Positions 32,203-39,368 of a stretch of 40,644 bases of DNA are shown here, piece after piece. The DNA comes from Natrialba taiwanensis DSM 12281 (GTDB lineage Archaea > Halobacteriota > Halobacteria > Halobacteriales > Natrialbaceae). The stretch is from the NCBI RefSeq assembly GCF_000337595.1, contig NZ_AOIL01000030.1:12212-52855 (forward strand), written 5' to 3'. Within the stretch, counting starts at the first letter, position 1. Each line of letters opens with the position of its first letter. The notes beneath the pieces are model-generated. The model was not told the DNA's origin, ran no database searches, and saw nothing but the letters and a program-made list of their open reading frames with translations. Position numbers and translations under genes: made by a program.

Positions 32203-33105
32203 TCACCTCAGTTTGCTCGGCGCGCGTGTCTCGTCGGTAACGTAGAACACCTCGTGCAACAGCTCCTCCTGCCCGACGATCTGTACCGCCGTCCCCGCCG
32301 CGAACGCAGCGGTCACCTGTTCGTCCGTGAGCCGCCCCGTCGTGGCGATATCGCAAGCGGCCGTCGCCGACAGGAACAGGCCGCCCAGCATCGTCTTCGT
32401 GTGCGCGACGGCGGCGTCAAGGACCTCCTCGGTGACGAGCACCTCGTTTTGCCAGAGGTGCCTGTCGAGTCCGCGAATCCACAACAGCGCCCCACCCATC
32501 GCGCGCCGGTGGAGAGGGGGCACGGTTTCGGTATCGAACTCGACGCCGTCCGGAATCTGGTTCGACGGCACCCACCGGGCGAGCCGATCGGCGTCGTTCG
32601 CGACGGCGATCAGCAACGCCGTCTTCTCGGACTCGTCGAACCCGACGTCGTCGAGCGCCGCCGAAAGCGGCGTCGTCAGCACCAGTTCCCGCGCAGTGCG
32701 CTCGATGTGTGTGGGCGTAAACCGCGGCAGCGTCTCGTCGAGGCGCTCGAAGAACTCGCCCTCCGCCAGGTGCTCGTAAAGCCGCCAGCCGGGGTCGGCC
32801 ACCGCCTCGTAACAACCGTGGGGCTCGTTCGGAACGCCGGTCTCCCGAACCTCGGGAAGCCGCTCGATCCGGGCCGCAAGCCTGTCTCGCTCGCGTTCGA
32901 GTACCTCGCCGTCGAGTCGCTCCGCGAGTTCAGTTCGGATCGTCGCGCCGGCGGCCTCGAGCGTCGGCGATTGGTCCGGTTCGATCCGTCCCGCCAGGCC
33001 GCTCCACGTTACCGGTCGATCGGGTACCTCGGTCGCACCGAGTTGCGTCGCCAGTTTCGTTTGTTCCGCGCCTGATATCTCCCGCCTCGCATTTGCATGT
33101 GTCAT
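32203..33105 (-). CDS. Uncharacterised protein encoded upstream of the PQQ dehydrogenase
   Basis: A 300-aa soluble, acidic, probably mostly helical protein that I do not recognise. Visible features: a Glu/Arg-rich helix at about 65-95 (ELAERLDGEVLERERDRL), a PHGCYEAVADPGWRLYEHL segment with one of its two cysteines (about 105-125), an ALLIAVANDADRLARWVPSNQ segment near 175-195, and a C-terminal half rich in small residues (HTKTMLGGLFLSATAACDIATTG) followed by AGTAVQIVGQEELLHEVFYV. No signal peptide or membrane helix. I start at the ATG 33105; an ATG at 33135 adds ten residues. It is the first gene of the PQQ operon and is translationally coupled to the dehydrogenase. It might be an assembly, cofactor-insertion or export partner; nothing in the sequence proves any of these. 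Confidence 0.8.
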   Translation of the reverse strand: MTHANARREISGAEQTKLATQLGATEVPDRPVTWSGLAGRIEPDQSPTLEAAGATIRTELAERLDGEVLERERDRLAARIERLPEVRETGVPNEPHGCYEAVADPGWRLYEHLAEGEFFERLDETLPRFTPTHIERTARELVLTTPLSAALDDVGFDESEKTALLIAVANDADRLARWVPSNQIPDGVEFDTETVPPLHRRAMGGALLWIRGLDRHLWQNEVLVTEEVLDAAVAHTKTMLGGLFLSATAACDIATTGRLTDEQVTAAFAAGTAVQIVGQEELLHEVFYVTDETRAPSKLR

Positions 33106-33294
33106 GTTCTCACCACACATAGTTTGCTCCCACATGCCAACGAATAATCATTATCAAAGACTTCGAACAGGTGGCGTGCTATCTAAGTCACAGTCGGATA
33201 GGTTCGAAATAATGCCATCGTATCCCGACAGTATGTCGAACGTACTACAAGTATATTCCCCGTTCGGCACGAAGCGGTACCCGAGTGATCGGCA

Positions 33295-34161
33295 ATGGCC
33301 GGACTACCCGATGCGTTTTTACGGCTCAGGCGGCCCGAGTATACGGGCGCAAATCGCTGTCTCCCGTGTACGATCGGAAACGTCGCCATCGCACTCGGCG
33401 GCGCGATTGGACTCGGCGTCGCCGTCTCCGAAGCGGTCGGCGCAGTCGCGTTCGTCGCGTTCCTCGGGATCATCGCGCTTCGGGGCTACCTACTCCCCGG
33501 TACGCCGACCCTTACGCGGCGATACCTCCCCGATCGAGTTCACGCAGCGTTCGAAACGGCGGCCGATCGGCGGCCCTCGATCGACACCGCCGAGTTCGAG
33601 GGTGCGGTTCGCGCGCTTTCGGCCGCCGGCGTTATCGAGGAGCGGGTGGACGGACCGCGACTCGCGACGGGATTTGCGACGCAGTGGGACGACCGATTGT
33701 CGACCATCGCTGGCGGTCCCGGGACGAACCACGACGGGTCCGTCACCGTCGACGCGGCGACCGTGGCGACGGCGTTCGACGCCGAGACCGCAACCCGGCG
33801 CGGCGTCGGAACCGTCGAACTCGACGGGGAGAAACTGGCCCGGTGGCCGTCGGACGCGGCCCTCGCCGCCGACATCACCGCCGCTCGTGAACTCGAATCG
33901 CGACTCGACGGCTGGGACGCAGTCGACACCGCGGGTCGGCGAGCGATTCTCACCGGCCTACGGATACTCCGGGAGCGGTGTCCCGTCTGTGGCGGGCCGC
34001 TCTCCCGGCGCGTCGAGCGGGACGAACACTGCTGTCGTCGGCCGCAAGTCGGTATCGAACGGATTTGCCGGGACTGTGATCGGGTGCTCGTCTCTACGGC
34101 GGTCTCCGAGACGAGTTCAGTTCTCGCGTGGATTCCGGGTCCGGGGAGTGGGAACCGTTGA
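33295..34161 (+). CDS. Membrane protein with N-terminal helices and C-terminal zinc ribbon
   Basis: A 288-aa protein. After a short N-terminus with a Cys pair (GANRCLPCTIGN, about 19-30) come two close hydrophobic segments (about 28-66), then a soluble middle domain that looks like a winged-helix-rich region (RALSAAGVIEERVDGPRLATGF). The C-terminus has a zinc-ribbon: ERCPVCGGPL near 228 and RICRDCDRVL near 252, with an extra pair of cysteines (EHCCRR) between them. This layout is common in conserved haloarchaeal proteins of unknown role. It is divergent from the PQQ operon; a TATA-like AGTATATTCC (33250-33259) precedes the ATG at 33295 by about 40 nt. Function not assigned. Confidence 0.7.
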   Translation: MAGLPDAFLRLRRPEYTGANRCLPCTIGNVAIALGGAIGLGVAVSEAVGAVAFVAFLGIIALRGYLLPGTPTLTRRYLPDRVHAAFETAADRRPSIDTAEFEGAVRALSAAGVIEERVDGPRLATGFATQWDDRLSTIAGGPGTNHDGSVTVDAATVATAFDAETATRRGVGTVELDGEKLARWPSDAALAADITAARELESRLDGWDAVDTAGRRAILTGLRILRERCPVCGGPLSRRVERDEHCCRRPQVGIERICRDCDRVLVSTAVSETSSVLAWIPGPGSGNR

Positions 34162-34270
34162 TATCCTTTGACGCGATACTCGTGGCGCTTGGGCGGCTGA
34201 GACCTCGGTTCGGAACTGCGGAGAGAGTGGTTGGAGAACGAGAGGTTTTAAACTAGCAACATAAGCGTAG

Positions 34271-34506
34271 GCTATCGTCGCGATTGGCGGAATCGTGGCT
34301 GTACTATTCTAGTGGGACTCGGTTTCCTTGGCGTACGACACGCCTACGGGATCACTCGGTTTCAAGAGCAACTCGACGCCATCGGGAGTACGCGGTCGGC
34401 CGGAACCGTCGAACCGGCTGAGTGGAACGTCACATTGACGAAACTACTCAGCGGGTGTCTCTCGGCCATCGGTGGGGATGTCGTGTTACTGGCGATAGTC
34501 GAGTGA
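34271..34506 (+). pseudogene. Small single-pass membrane protein broken by a frameshift
   Basis: The frame from 34271 reads a membrane helix start (AIVAIGGIVAVLF) and hits TAG at 34310-34312. Shifting frame at that point continues it smoothly: VGLGFLGVRHAYGITRFQEQ and on to the TGA at 34504-34506, a 64-codon frame that could also open with the GTG at 34312. Adding one base after the TTC at 34307-34309 would restore a continuous protein of about 78 aa. A good TATA box (TTTTAAA, 34246-34252) predicts a leaderless start at about 34274, where the codon is ATC instead of ATG. So both the start codon and the frame look damaged; a sequencing error is possible. Confidence 0.5.
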
Positions 34507-34662
34507 GTTCTCCGCTGTCTCACCCGCTTACGGTGTCGGCTCGCGGTCGTGAACGAGTTCATCATCTCGGTCGGACGGTGTAAAAACAGTGTGTCGATCG
34601 CTTCGATGGATCGGTGAGCCGTGATCAAACGTGGGGTAACCGACCGCCGTGAGACCCTGTCC

Positions 34663-35010
34663 TCAGTCGACGTTCGTCCGCCAGTCCGGCTGCTGTCGCG
34701 GCGGTGCGAGGACGCCGAGTCCGATCGCCGGTTCGTCGTGTCGATTTTCAGCCCCGTGATACTCGTTGCTCGGAAACCGGTAGGCGTCACCTTCTTCGAG
34801 GACGACCTCGTCCCCCTCGACGATCGCTATCAGCGTTCCCGACAGTACGTAGCCGATCTGCTCGTTGTCGTGCTCGTGGGCGGGTAACGTTGCACCCGGT
34901 TCGATCCGCCAGTATTTCATGCTCGCCCGGTCGCCCATCGAGAGATCGCCGAGATAGACGCCATCCGCAACCTCCTCGGCGGTGACATCGGCCGTCTGTA
35001 TGTGGTCCAT
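34663..35010 (-). CDS. Cupin domain protein
   Basis: A 115-aa single-domain cupin. The first motif G-x5-HxH is visible as GATLPAHEHDNEQIGYVLSG (His45, His47 and Glu50/Gln51 as metal ligands), and the second as FPSNEYHGAEN with His85 as the last ligand. Small cupins of this kind bind a divalent metal and act as isomerases, dioxygenases or sugar-binding proteins; nothing identifies the substrate. It is divergent from the NMT1-fold operon, with only 142 nt between the two starts, so shared regulation is plausible. Confidence 0.83.
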   Translation of the reverse strand: MDHIQTADVTAEEVADGVYLGDLSMGDRASMKYWRIEPGATLPAHEHDNEQIGYVLSGTLIAIVEGDEVVLEEGDAYRFPSNEYHGAENRHDEPAIGLGVLAPPRQQPDWRTNVD

Positions 35011-35097
35011 GATATCAGTTACCGTTACCTGTATGCTCAGCGGGTGCGATACGTGAATCTTACTTCAGCCAGCGATGACTGTATTCGCCGCTAACAG

Positions 35098-35129
35098 GCA
35101 TATAAACGATCCCTAGAAACGTTTTATGC
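35098..35129 (+). promoter_or_regulatory. Promoter of the NMT1-fold operon with overlapping inverted repeat
   Basis: TTTTATG at 35122-35128 is a TATA box 25-31 nt before the ATG at 35153, so the mRNA should be leaderless. The right arm of an inverted repeat (CGTTTTATGC, 35120-35129) covers the box; the left arm GCATATAAACG is at 35098-35108 and matches it with a single extra T. A repressor binding both arms would block TBP. Confidence 0.5.
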
Positions 35130-35152
35130 CGCCCGTTGCCGTCACATATTGT

Positions 35153-36061
35153 ATGGCATCGAGTGACATGCAGAGTGCACTGCGCGTCTTTCACCTCCCG
35201 TTCTCGTTCATGCTGCCACAACGAGTCGCAGCCGAGCGCGGCTACTTCGAGGACGAGGGACTCGACATCGAACTGGTCGAACGAGACCGGCAACAGGTCG
35301 ACTGGAAGTACGTCCCGGCCGACTGGACGCTGACCGGCGACGACAACGTCGACCTCTACCCGGTCTGCAAGTGGGAGAGCCTCCGGCGCACCTGGTCGCT
35401 CGATGACGGCAAAATCGTCGCCCACGGAACGTTCGCAGACCTCCCGTATAGCCTCTACACGCGGCCGGAAACGCCGATCAACTCGCCCGCCGACCTCGCC
35501 GGCGTCCCCGTCGGCGTCAATCGTCGGACCGGCCAGGAGTACACCGCCATCAAAGCGCTCGAGGAGTACGTCGACCCCGACGAGATCGAACTCGAACACT
35601 TCGGCATGCCGACCGAGCGGCTGCAGGCGCTCCGTGACGGCGACACCGACGCCGTCACGCTCCTCGATCCCCACAGCACCCTCGCCGACCACCTCGGCTT
35701 CGAGCAGGTCCTCGCCTTCGAGAACCACATCGGTATCGTCGGCACCGACTCACTCGCCGGCGACGAACTCGACGCCTTCATGCGAGCCTACGGCCGCGCC
35801 GTCGAGGCGATCAACGACGACCCGCAAGCCTTCCGCGAGCAGTACCTCGCGATGCTCGAGTCGGACGCCGAGATCGCACCGGCTCTCTTCGACGGCGTTG
35901 ACCTCGAAACCGTTCGCGAATCGGTGACCGTTCCCCAGTACGAGGTCCCCGAACTCGCCGATCCCGACGAACTCGACGGCCACCTCGAGTGGATGAAAGA
36001 CCGAGAACTGATCGACGACCGAGCCGACATCAGGACGATCGTTTCCCCCTCGAGCCAATGA
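35153..36061 (+). CDS. NMT1/SsuA-fold (type 2 periplasmic-binding-like) protein 1
   Basis: A 302-aa protein with the fold of NMT1/THI5 and of nitrate/sulfonate-binding proteins. Features: the first strand-helix FMLPQRVAAERGYFEDEGLDIELVE, the hinge motif INSPADLAGVPVGVNRRTGQEY, and DGDTDAVTLLDPHSTLADH in the second lobe. No signal peptide or lipobox is present and the ATG at 35153 is leaderless, so the protein should remain in the cytoplasm. This fold also contains enzymes (4,5-dihydroxyphthalate decarboxylase, DszB desulfinase, THI5), so a catalytic role is possible. Its stop overlaps the next start (ATGA). An upstream ATG at 35126 lies within the TATA box and is rejected. Confidence 0.78.
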   Translation: MASSDMQSALRVFHLPFSFMLPQRVAAERGYFEDEGLDIELVERDRQQVDWKYVPADWTLTGDDNVDLYPVCKWESLRRTWSLDDGKIVAHGTFADLPYSLYTRPETPINSPADLAGVPVGVNRRTGQEYTAIKALEEYVDPDEIELEHFGMPTERLQALRDGDTDAVTLLDPHSTLADHLGFEQVLAFENHIGIVGTDSLAGDELDAFMRAYGRAVEAINDDPQAFREQYLAMLESDAEIAPALFDGVDLETVRESVTVPQYEVPELADPDELDGHLEWMKDRELIDDRADIRTIVSPSSQ

Positions 36062-37080
36062 CTAGCGACATCGAAACCCAACAAGCGGCACTGGACGAAC
36101 TCCACGATGCTCCCGCTCGGTCAGAGAGCGACGACGCGACCAGGCTTCCGGAACTGCGCGCCCGATTCGAACACAACGGCAGCCCCCGCTACATGCTGTA
36201 CACCATCAAGCGGTACGGCTTCGACCACGACCACGGCTTCCACCTCGACGTCGAACTCGTCTCGGACGAACTCGAGGACGGCCTCGAAACGGTCGAGGCC
36301 AAACTGCACCAGGGCGACGCGGATCTGATCGACATCGACTACATCTCGACGGCGCGCGAGCGGGCCGGCGGCGCACCCATCGTCGCCGTCCATCCCTACG
36401 GTCGAACCGTCGGCGGCCTCGTCGTCCCCGAGAACTCGCCGATCGACGGCCTGGCCGACCTCCCCGGCCACCGCATCGGCGTCGTCCGCCGCCTCGACAA
36501 GAACTGGATTCTCACGCGGGCCGCCTGCCGCGAGTTCCACGAGTTCGATCCCGAAACCGAAGCCACGTCGGTCGAGGCGGGCTCGAAAGTCGAACTCACC
36601 CGACTGCTGCGCGAGGGGGAGGTCGACGCCGCCCTCCAGTTCTGGCAGCTCATCCCCGAACTCGTCGAACCCGGCCCCTACCGCGAAGCGATCCCGATGG
36701 CTGAACTCGTCCAGCGGCTTTCGGGCGTCGAGCAAACGTTGCCCATCTCGACGTTCCTCACGAGCGAGGACTACCTGGCAAACCAACCCGAAGCAATCCG
36801 GGGGTTCAAGCGCGCATACGCCGATGCCGTCGAGCGCCTGCAAACCGACGACGAACTCTGGGAGGAGTTGGGCGAGAAACTCATGTACGAAAACGATCCC
36901 GCCGTCGTTCGCGGCGTTCGCGATCACTGGCGGGAGATGGTCGTCACCGAGTGGAACGCGGAGACGGTCGATGCGATGGAACAGTTGTTCGATCACCTGC
37001 TCGCAGTCGCCGGCCCGGAGGCACTCGGCGTCGATCACGTTCCGGACGACCTGTTCCGACTGGAGGTGCCGTCGCAATGA
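36058..37080 (+). CDS. NMT1/SsuA-fold protein 2
   Basis: A 340-aa protein with the same fold, but clearly diverged from its neighbours. Recognisable are GLETVEAKLHQGDADLIDIDYIST in lobe one, NSPIDGLADLPGHRIGVVRRLDKNW as the hinge region, and LLREGEVDAALQFWQLIPELVE, typical of the ligand-contact loop of solute-binding proteins. A ~30-residue polar N-terminal arm precedes the domain; there is no signal peptide. It overlaps the first gene by ATGA and the third gene likewise, so equimolar products that may form a complex are expected. The C-terminal ~80 residues (EWNAETVDAMEQLFDHLLAV) are a helical cap. Ligand or reaction unknown. Confidence 0.76.
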   Translation: MTSDIETQQAALDELHDAPARSESDDATRLPELRARFEHNGSPRYMLYTIKRYGFDHDHGFHLDVELVSDELEDGLETVEAKLHQGDADLIDIDYISTARERAGGAPIVAVHPYGRTVGGLVVPENSPIDGLADLPGHRIGVVRRLDKNWILTRAACREFHEFDPETEATSVEAGSKVELTRLLREGEVDAALQFWQLIPELVEPGPYREAIPMAELVQRLSGVEQTLPISTFLTSEDYLANQPEAIRGFKRAYADAVERLQTDDELWEELGEKLMYENDPAVVRGVRDHWREMVVTEWNAETVDAMEQLFDHLLAVAGPEALGVDHVPDDLFRLEVPSQ

Positions 37081-38078
37081 CGCCGGACACGACAACGACC
37101 GTCGACTTCCAACTCAACTGGGAGCCGAACGGCTTTCAGGCCCCCTACTTCCTCGCGCGCGATCGCGGCTTCTACGACGACGAGGGGCTGGACGTGCGGT
37201 TCGTCGAGGGCCACGGCTCGCCCTTCGCCGCCGAGCAAGCCGCCCGCGGTCGGGCCGAGTTCGCGCTGGCGGGCGCAAGCGCCGTCCTCTCGGTGCAGAG
37301 TCGCGGGCTTGACCCGCTCGCCGTCGCCGCCGTCACCGGCAAGACGCCCGCCGCGATCTACACCCTCCGGGACGAGTTCGGCGAGGCGCTGACCGAACCC
37401 GCGCAACTCGCGGGCCGGACTGTCGCGCCGTCGGCGACCAAAACGCGCATTTTGACGGCCCAGTTGCTCGCGGACGCCGGAATCGCAGAAGCGGTCGACC
37501 TCCTCGGCGTCGACGACCACACGCACCATCGCGTACAGCATAAGCTCCTCGACGGCCGGGTCGACGCCGCCGTCGGCGTCGTCACGAACGGCTACGAACT
37601 CGAGCGCGAACATGACCGCACGGCGGACGAACTCCCTATCGGGGACCACCTCGGCGTCTACGGGATGACCATCGTGACCGACCCCGAGTTCGCAAGCGCG
37701 AAACCGGAGACGGTCCGCTCCTTCCTCCGGGCGACGGCCCGTGGCTGGGCAGCCGCGACGACCGACCCAGGTGCGGCGATCGACGTGCTCGTCGAACGCA
37801 ACGCGACGCTCGAGCGGAATCGACCCGTCGAGCAGCGCAAGTTCGAGACGGCGGCGACCGACCTCCAGTTCACCGACCGGACGCGAGCGGAGGGGTGGGG
37901 CGTGCACGAGGGCGAGCGCTGGCGGACGCTCGGCCGGACGCTCGCCGAGACGGACCTGCTCGAGGGTGAGATCGATCCCGACGCGGTCTGGACGAACGAG
38001 TTCATCGACGCGGACGACGAGGTGATCGGGAACTACGCGGAGCGCGTCGCCGAGTCGGAAACGGAACCGCGGGCCTGA
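37077..38078 (+). CDS. NMT1/THI5-like protein 3
   Basis: A 333-aa protein closest in pattern to THI5/ThiY-type proteins: it begins VDFQLNWEPNGFQAPYFLARDRGFYDDEGLDV, then GSPFAAEQAARGRAEFALAGASAVL, the QLAGRTVAPSATKTRIL hinge, and LLDGRVDAAVGVVTNGYELE. No signal peptide or lipobox precedes the domain. THI5-type enzymes make thiamine pyrimidine from PLP and an active-site histidine; whether this protein has such residues (a HTHHRVQH cluster lies near residue 140) is open. In other genomes a permease and ATPase usually accompany ThiY-like binding proteins; here none does. It overlaps gene 2 by ATGA and is followed 8 nt later by a VOC protein. Confidence 0.8.
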   Translation: MTPDTTTTVDFQLNWEPNGFQAPYFLARDRGFYDDEGLDVRFVEGHGSPFAAEQAARGRAEFALAGASAVLSVQSRGLDPLAVAAVTGKTPAAIYTLRDEFGEALTEPAQLAGRTVAPSATKTRILTAQLLADAGIAEAVDLLGVDDHTHHRVQHKLLDGRVDAAVGVVTNGYELEREHDRTADELPIGDHLGVYGMTIVTDPEFASAKPETVRSFLRATARGWAAATTDPGAAIDVLVERNATLERNRPVEQRKFETAATDLQFTDRTRAEGWGVHEGERWRTLGRTLAETDLLEGEIDPDAVWTNEFIDADDEVIGNYAERVAESETEPRA

Positions 38079-38086
38079 CGATACCC

Positions 38087-38515
38087 ATGCACGCAGTCGA
38101 CCACATCAACATCGACGTCGACGACCTCACCGCCTGCTACGAGTTCTACCGCGATGAACTCGGGCTCAACGTCCGCCGCGAGCCGTCCGATTTCAAAGGC
38201 GAACACGCCATGTTCCAGATCGGCGACACCGTCGTCACGCTGGCCGAAACCGGCCGCGCCGACGGCTGGGACGAGCGCGGCCTCGATCACCCGCTCGACA
38301 AGGCCCACGTCGCCTTCGAGACTGATCGGCAGGAGTACGAGCGGCTGACGGCTGAACTCGGCGGCCAGTTTCCGAAGCAGGGGCCGTACGATTGGGACGA
38401 GTTCGAGGGGTTCTACTTCCTCGATCCGGACGGGAACCTGCTCGAGGTGATCACCTACGAGTCGCCGGCGGGCGAGCGCGAGCGACCGCTGCTGACGCAC
38501 GATGATGTCGAGTAA
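38087..38515 (+). CDS. VOC (glyoxalase/dioxygenase) superfamily protein
   Basis: A 142-aa single-domain member of the vicinal-oxygen-chelate fold. The N-terminal AVDHINIDVDDLTACYEFYRDELGLN (His5 as a likely metal ligand) and C-terminal GFYFLDPDGNLLEVITYES (Glu near 124) are the two beta-alpha-beta-beta-beta modules. His67 (DHPLDKAHVAFET) may also contribute. Members are glyoxalases, extradiol dioxygenases or resistance proteins; the metal-ligand set here is compatible with a metal enzyme, but the substrate is unknown. The gene ends the four-gene operon, 8 nt after the third NMT1-fold gene, which suggests a shared pathway acting on a small aromatic or heterocyclic ligand (inference). Confidence 0.84.
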   Translation: MHAVDHINIDVDDLTACYEFYRDELGLNVRREPSDFKGEHAMFQIGDTVVTLAETGRADGWDERGLDHPLDKAHVAFETDRQEYERLTAELGGQFPKQGPYDWDEFEGFYFLDPDGNLLEVITYESPAGERERPLLTHDDVE

Positions 38516-38562
38516 GGCGAACTCTCACGCATTATAATGTATAAAACACATAGTTGTTTATA

Positions 38563-38883
38563 TCATTTCGAAAGGTGTTGTTCAATATGACTTAATCCAT
38601 AGTAAACATTACCAACCACACATATAAATGCGAACAAAAATAGCAGAATTGTAATATTATCTGATAGTGTCAAATAGTCAATAACCTTAATTATGATCCA
38701 GAAGAGAGCCATACAAAGGACCATCATTGTAATCGAATCGGTCCTATTCTTCCAATAGCTGTAAATAACAATTGTGGCTAATCCTATGATTAAAAATTCC
38801 TGCGTACCAAAATTTGGGGCTGATATCTCCAGCATAGTATATGTACTATCAGGTATTATATTAAATCTATTGGGGGTAGACAT
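38563..38883 (-). CDS. Small hydrophobic membrane protein, possible halocin immunity/partner
   Basis: A 106-aa protein with three predicted membrane segments: FLIIGLATIVIYSYW (about 28-42), SITMMVLCMALFWIIIKVIDYL (about 49-70) and ITILLFLFAFICVVGNVYYGL (about 76-96). It ends in a short charged tail. It is not a recognised family. I start at the ATG 38883; the frame continues six bases to a TTG. It lies 102 nt downstream of the halocin-like gene on the same strand, a usual place for an immunity or export factor. Base composition is AT-rich like its neighbour. The role is inference. Confidence 0.65.
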   Translation of the reverse strand: MSTPNRFNIIPDSTYTMLEISAPNFGTQEFLIIGLATIVIYSYWKNRTDSITMMVLCMALFWIIIKVIDYLTLSDNITILLFLFAFICVVGNVYYGLSHIEQHLSK

Positions 38884-38985
38884 GAACAATCATTGTGATC
38901 TAAATCGGATCCCGTCAACACAAGATGGGTTCTATTTCCTCTTCATAAAAGTCAAAAGTCATCAACATCTTGTCATCATTAATAG

Positions 38986-39330
38986 TCAATAATCTGAGCA
39001 ATTCACTATCCAATCGTCTTTGTCAAAGAAACTATCATCAATACACTCAGTTATATGTACACCATCACTCCAATCATCCCTGCACCCCAAGAAGGTACTC
39101 AACGTCGCACCGCTACCTATAGCACAAGTAAGGCACGCAATTGGATTTAAAGTTATGTAACATGAGCCACAAGAAATAACAGTAGTAACCAAACCGCCGA
39201 TTACCTGCGCAAAACAACTCCAATCTATCCCCGGAACTAACTCAATATCAACTTCGCATCCTTCACTACCACTGCCGCCGCCAGGGGCAGGAAGATATTC
39301 ATTACTGCCTATTTCATCGCTTGATTCCAA
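38986..39330 (-). CDS. Halocin C8-like bacteriocin domain (C-terminal part of a split precursor)
   Basis: A 114-codon frame starting only with a TTG. It has a Gly/Ser/Pro-rich linker (LPAPGGGSGSEG) and then a compact cysteine-rich hydrophobic domain: nine cysteines, in segments such as DWSCFAQVIGG, SCGSCYITLNPIACLTCAIG and STFLGCRDDW. Cysteine spacing and hydrophobic core match the mature peptide of halocin C8-type microhalocins, which are released from the C-terminus of a Tat-exported ~283-aa precursor. The frame is open upstream as far as 39411, where it overlaps the end of the Tat-signal ORF at 39369-39851. No good start codon lies in the overlap, so this domain is probably not translated alone. 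A single inserted base would join the two frames. Confidence 0.7.
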   Translation of the reverse strand: MESSDEIGSNEYLPAPGGGSGSEGCEVDIELVPGIDWSCFAQVIGGLVTTVISCGSCYITLNPIACLTCAIGSGATLSTFLGCRDDWSDGVHITECIDDSFFDKDDWIVNCSDY

Positions 39331-39368
39331 TTCAAGCTGCCTTTCGACAACATCACCTTCTATAGGTA

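Noticed and set aside
30748-33075. 775-codon plus-strand frame opposite the PQQ dehydrogenase and its partner
   Set aside because: Rich in Arg/Val/His with no domain; shadow of two real genes.
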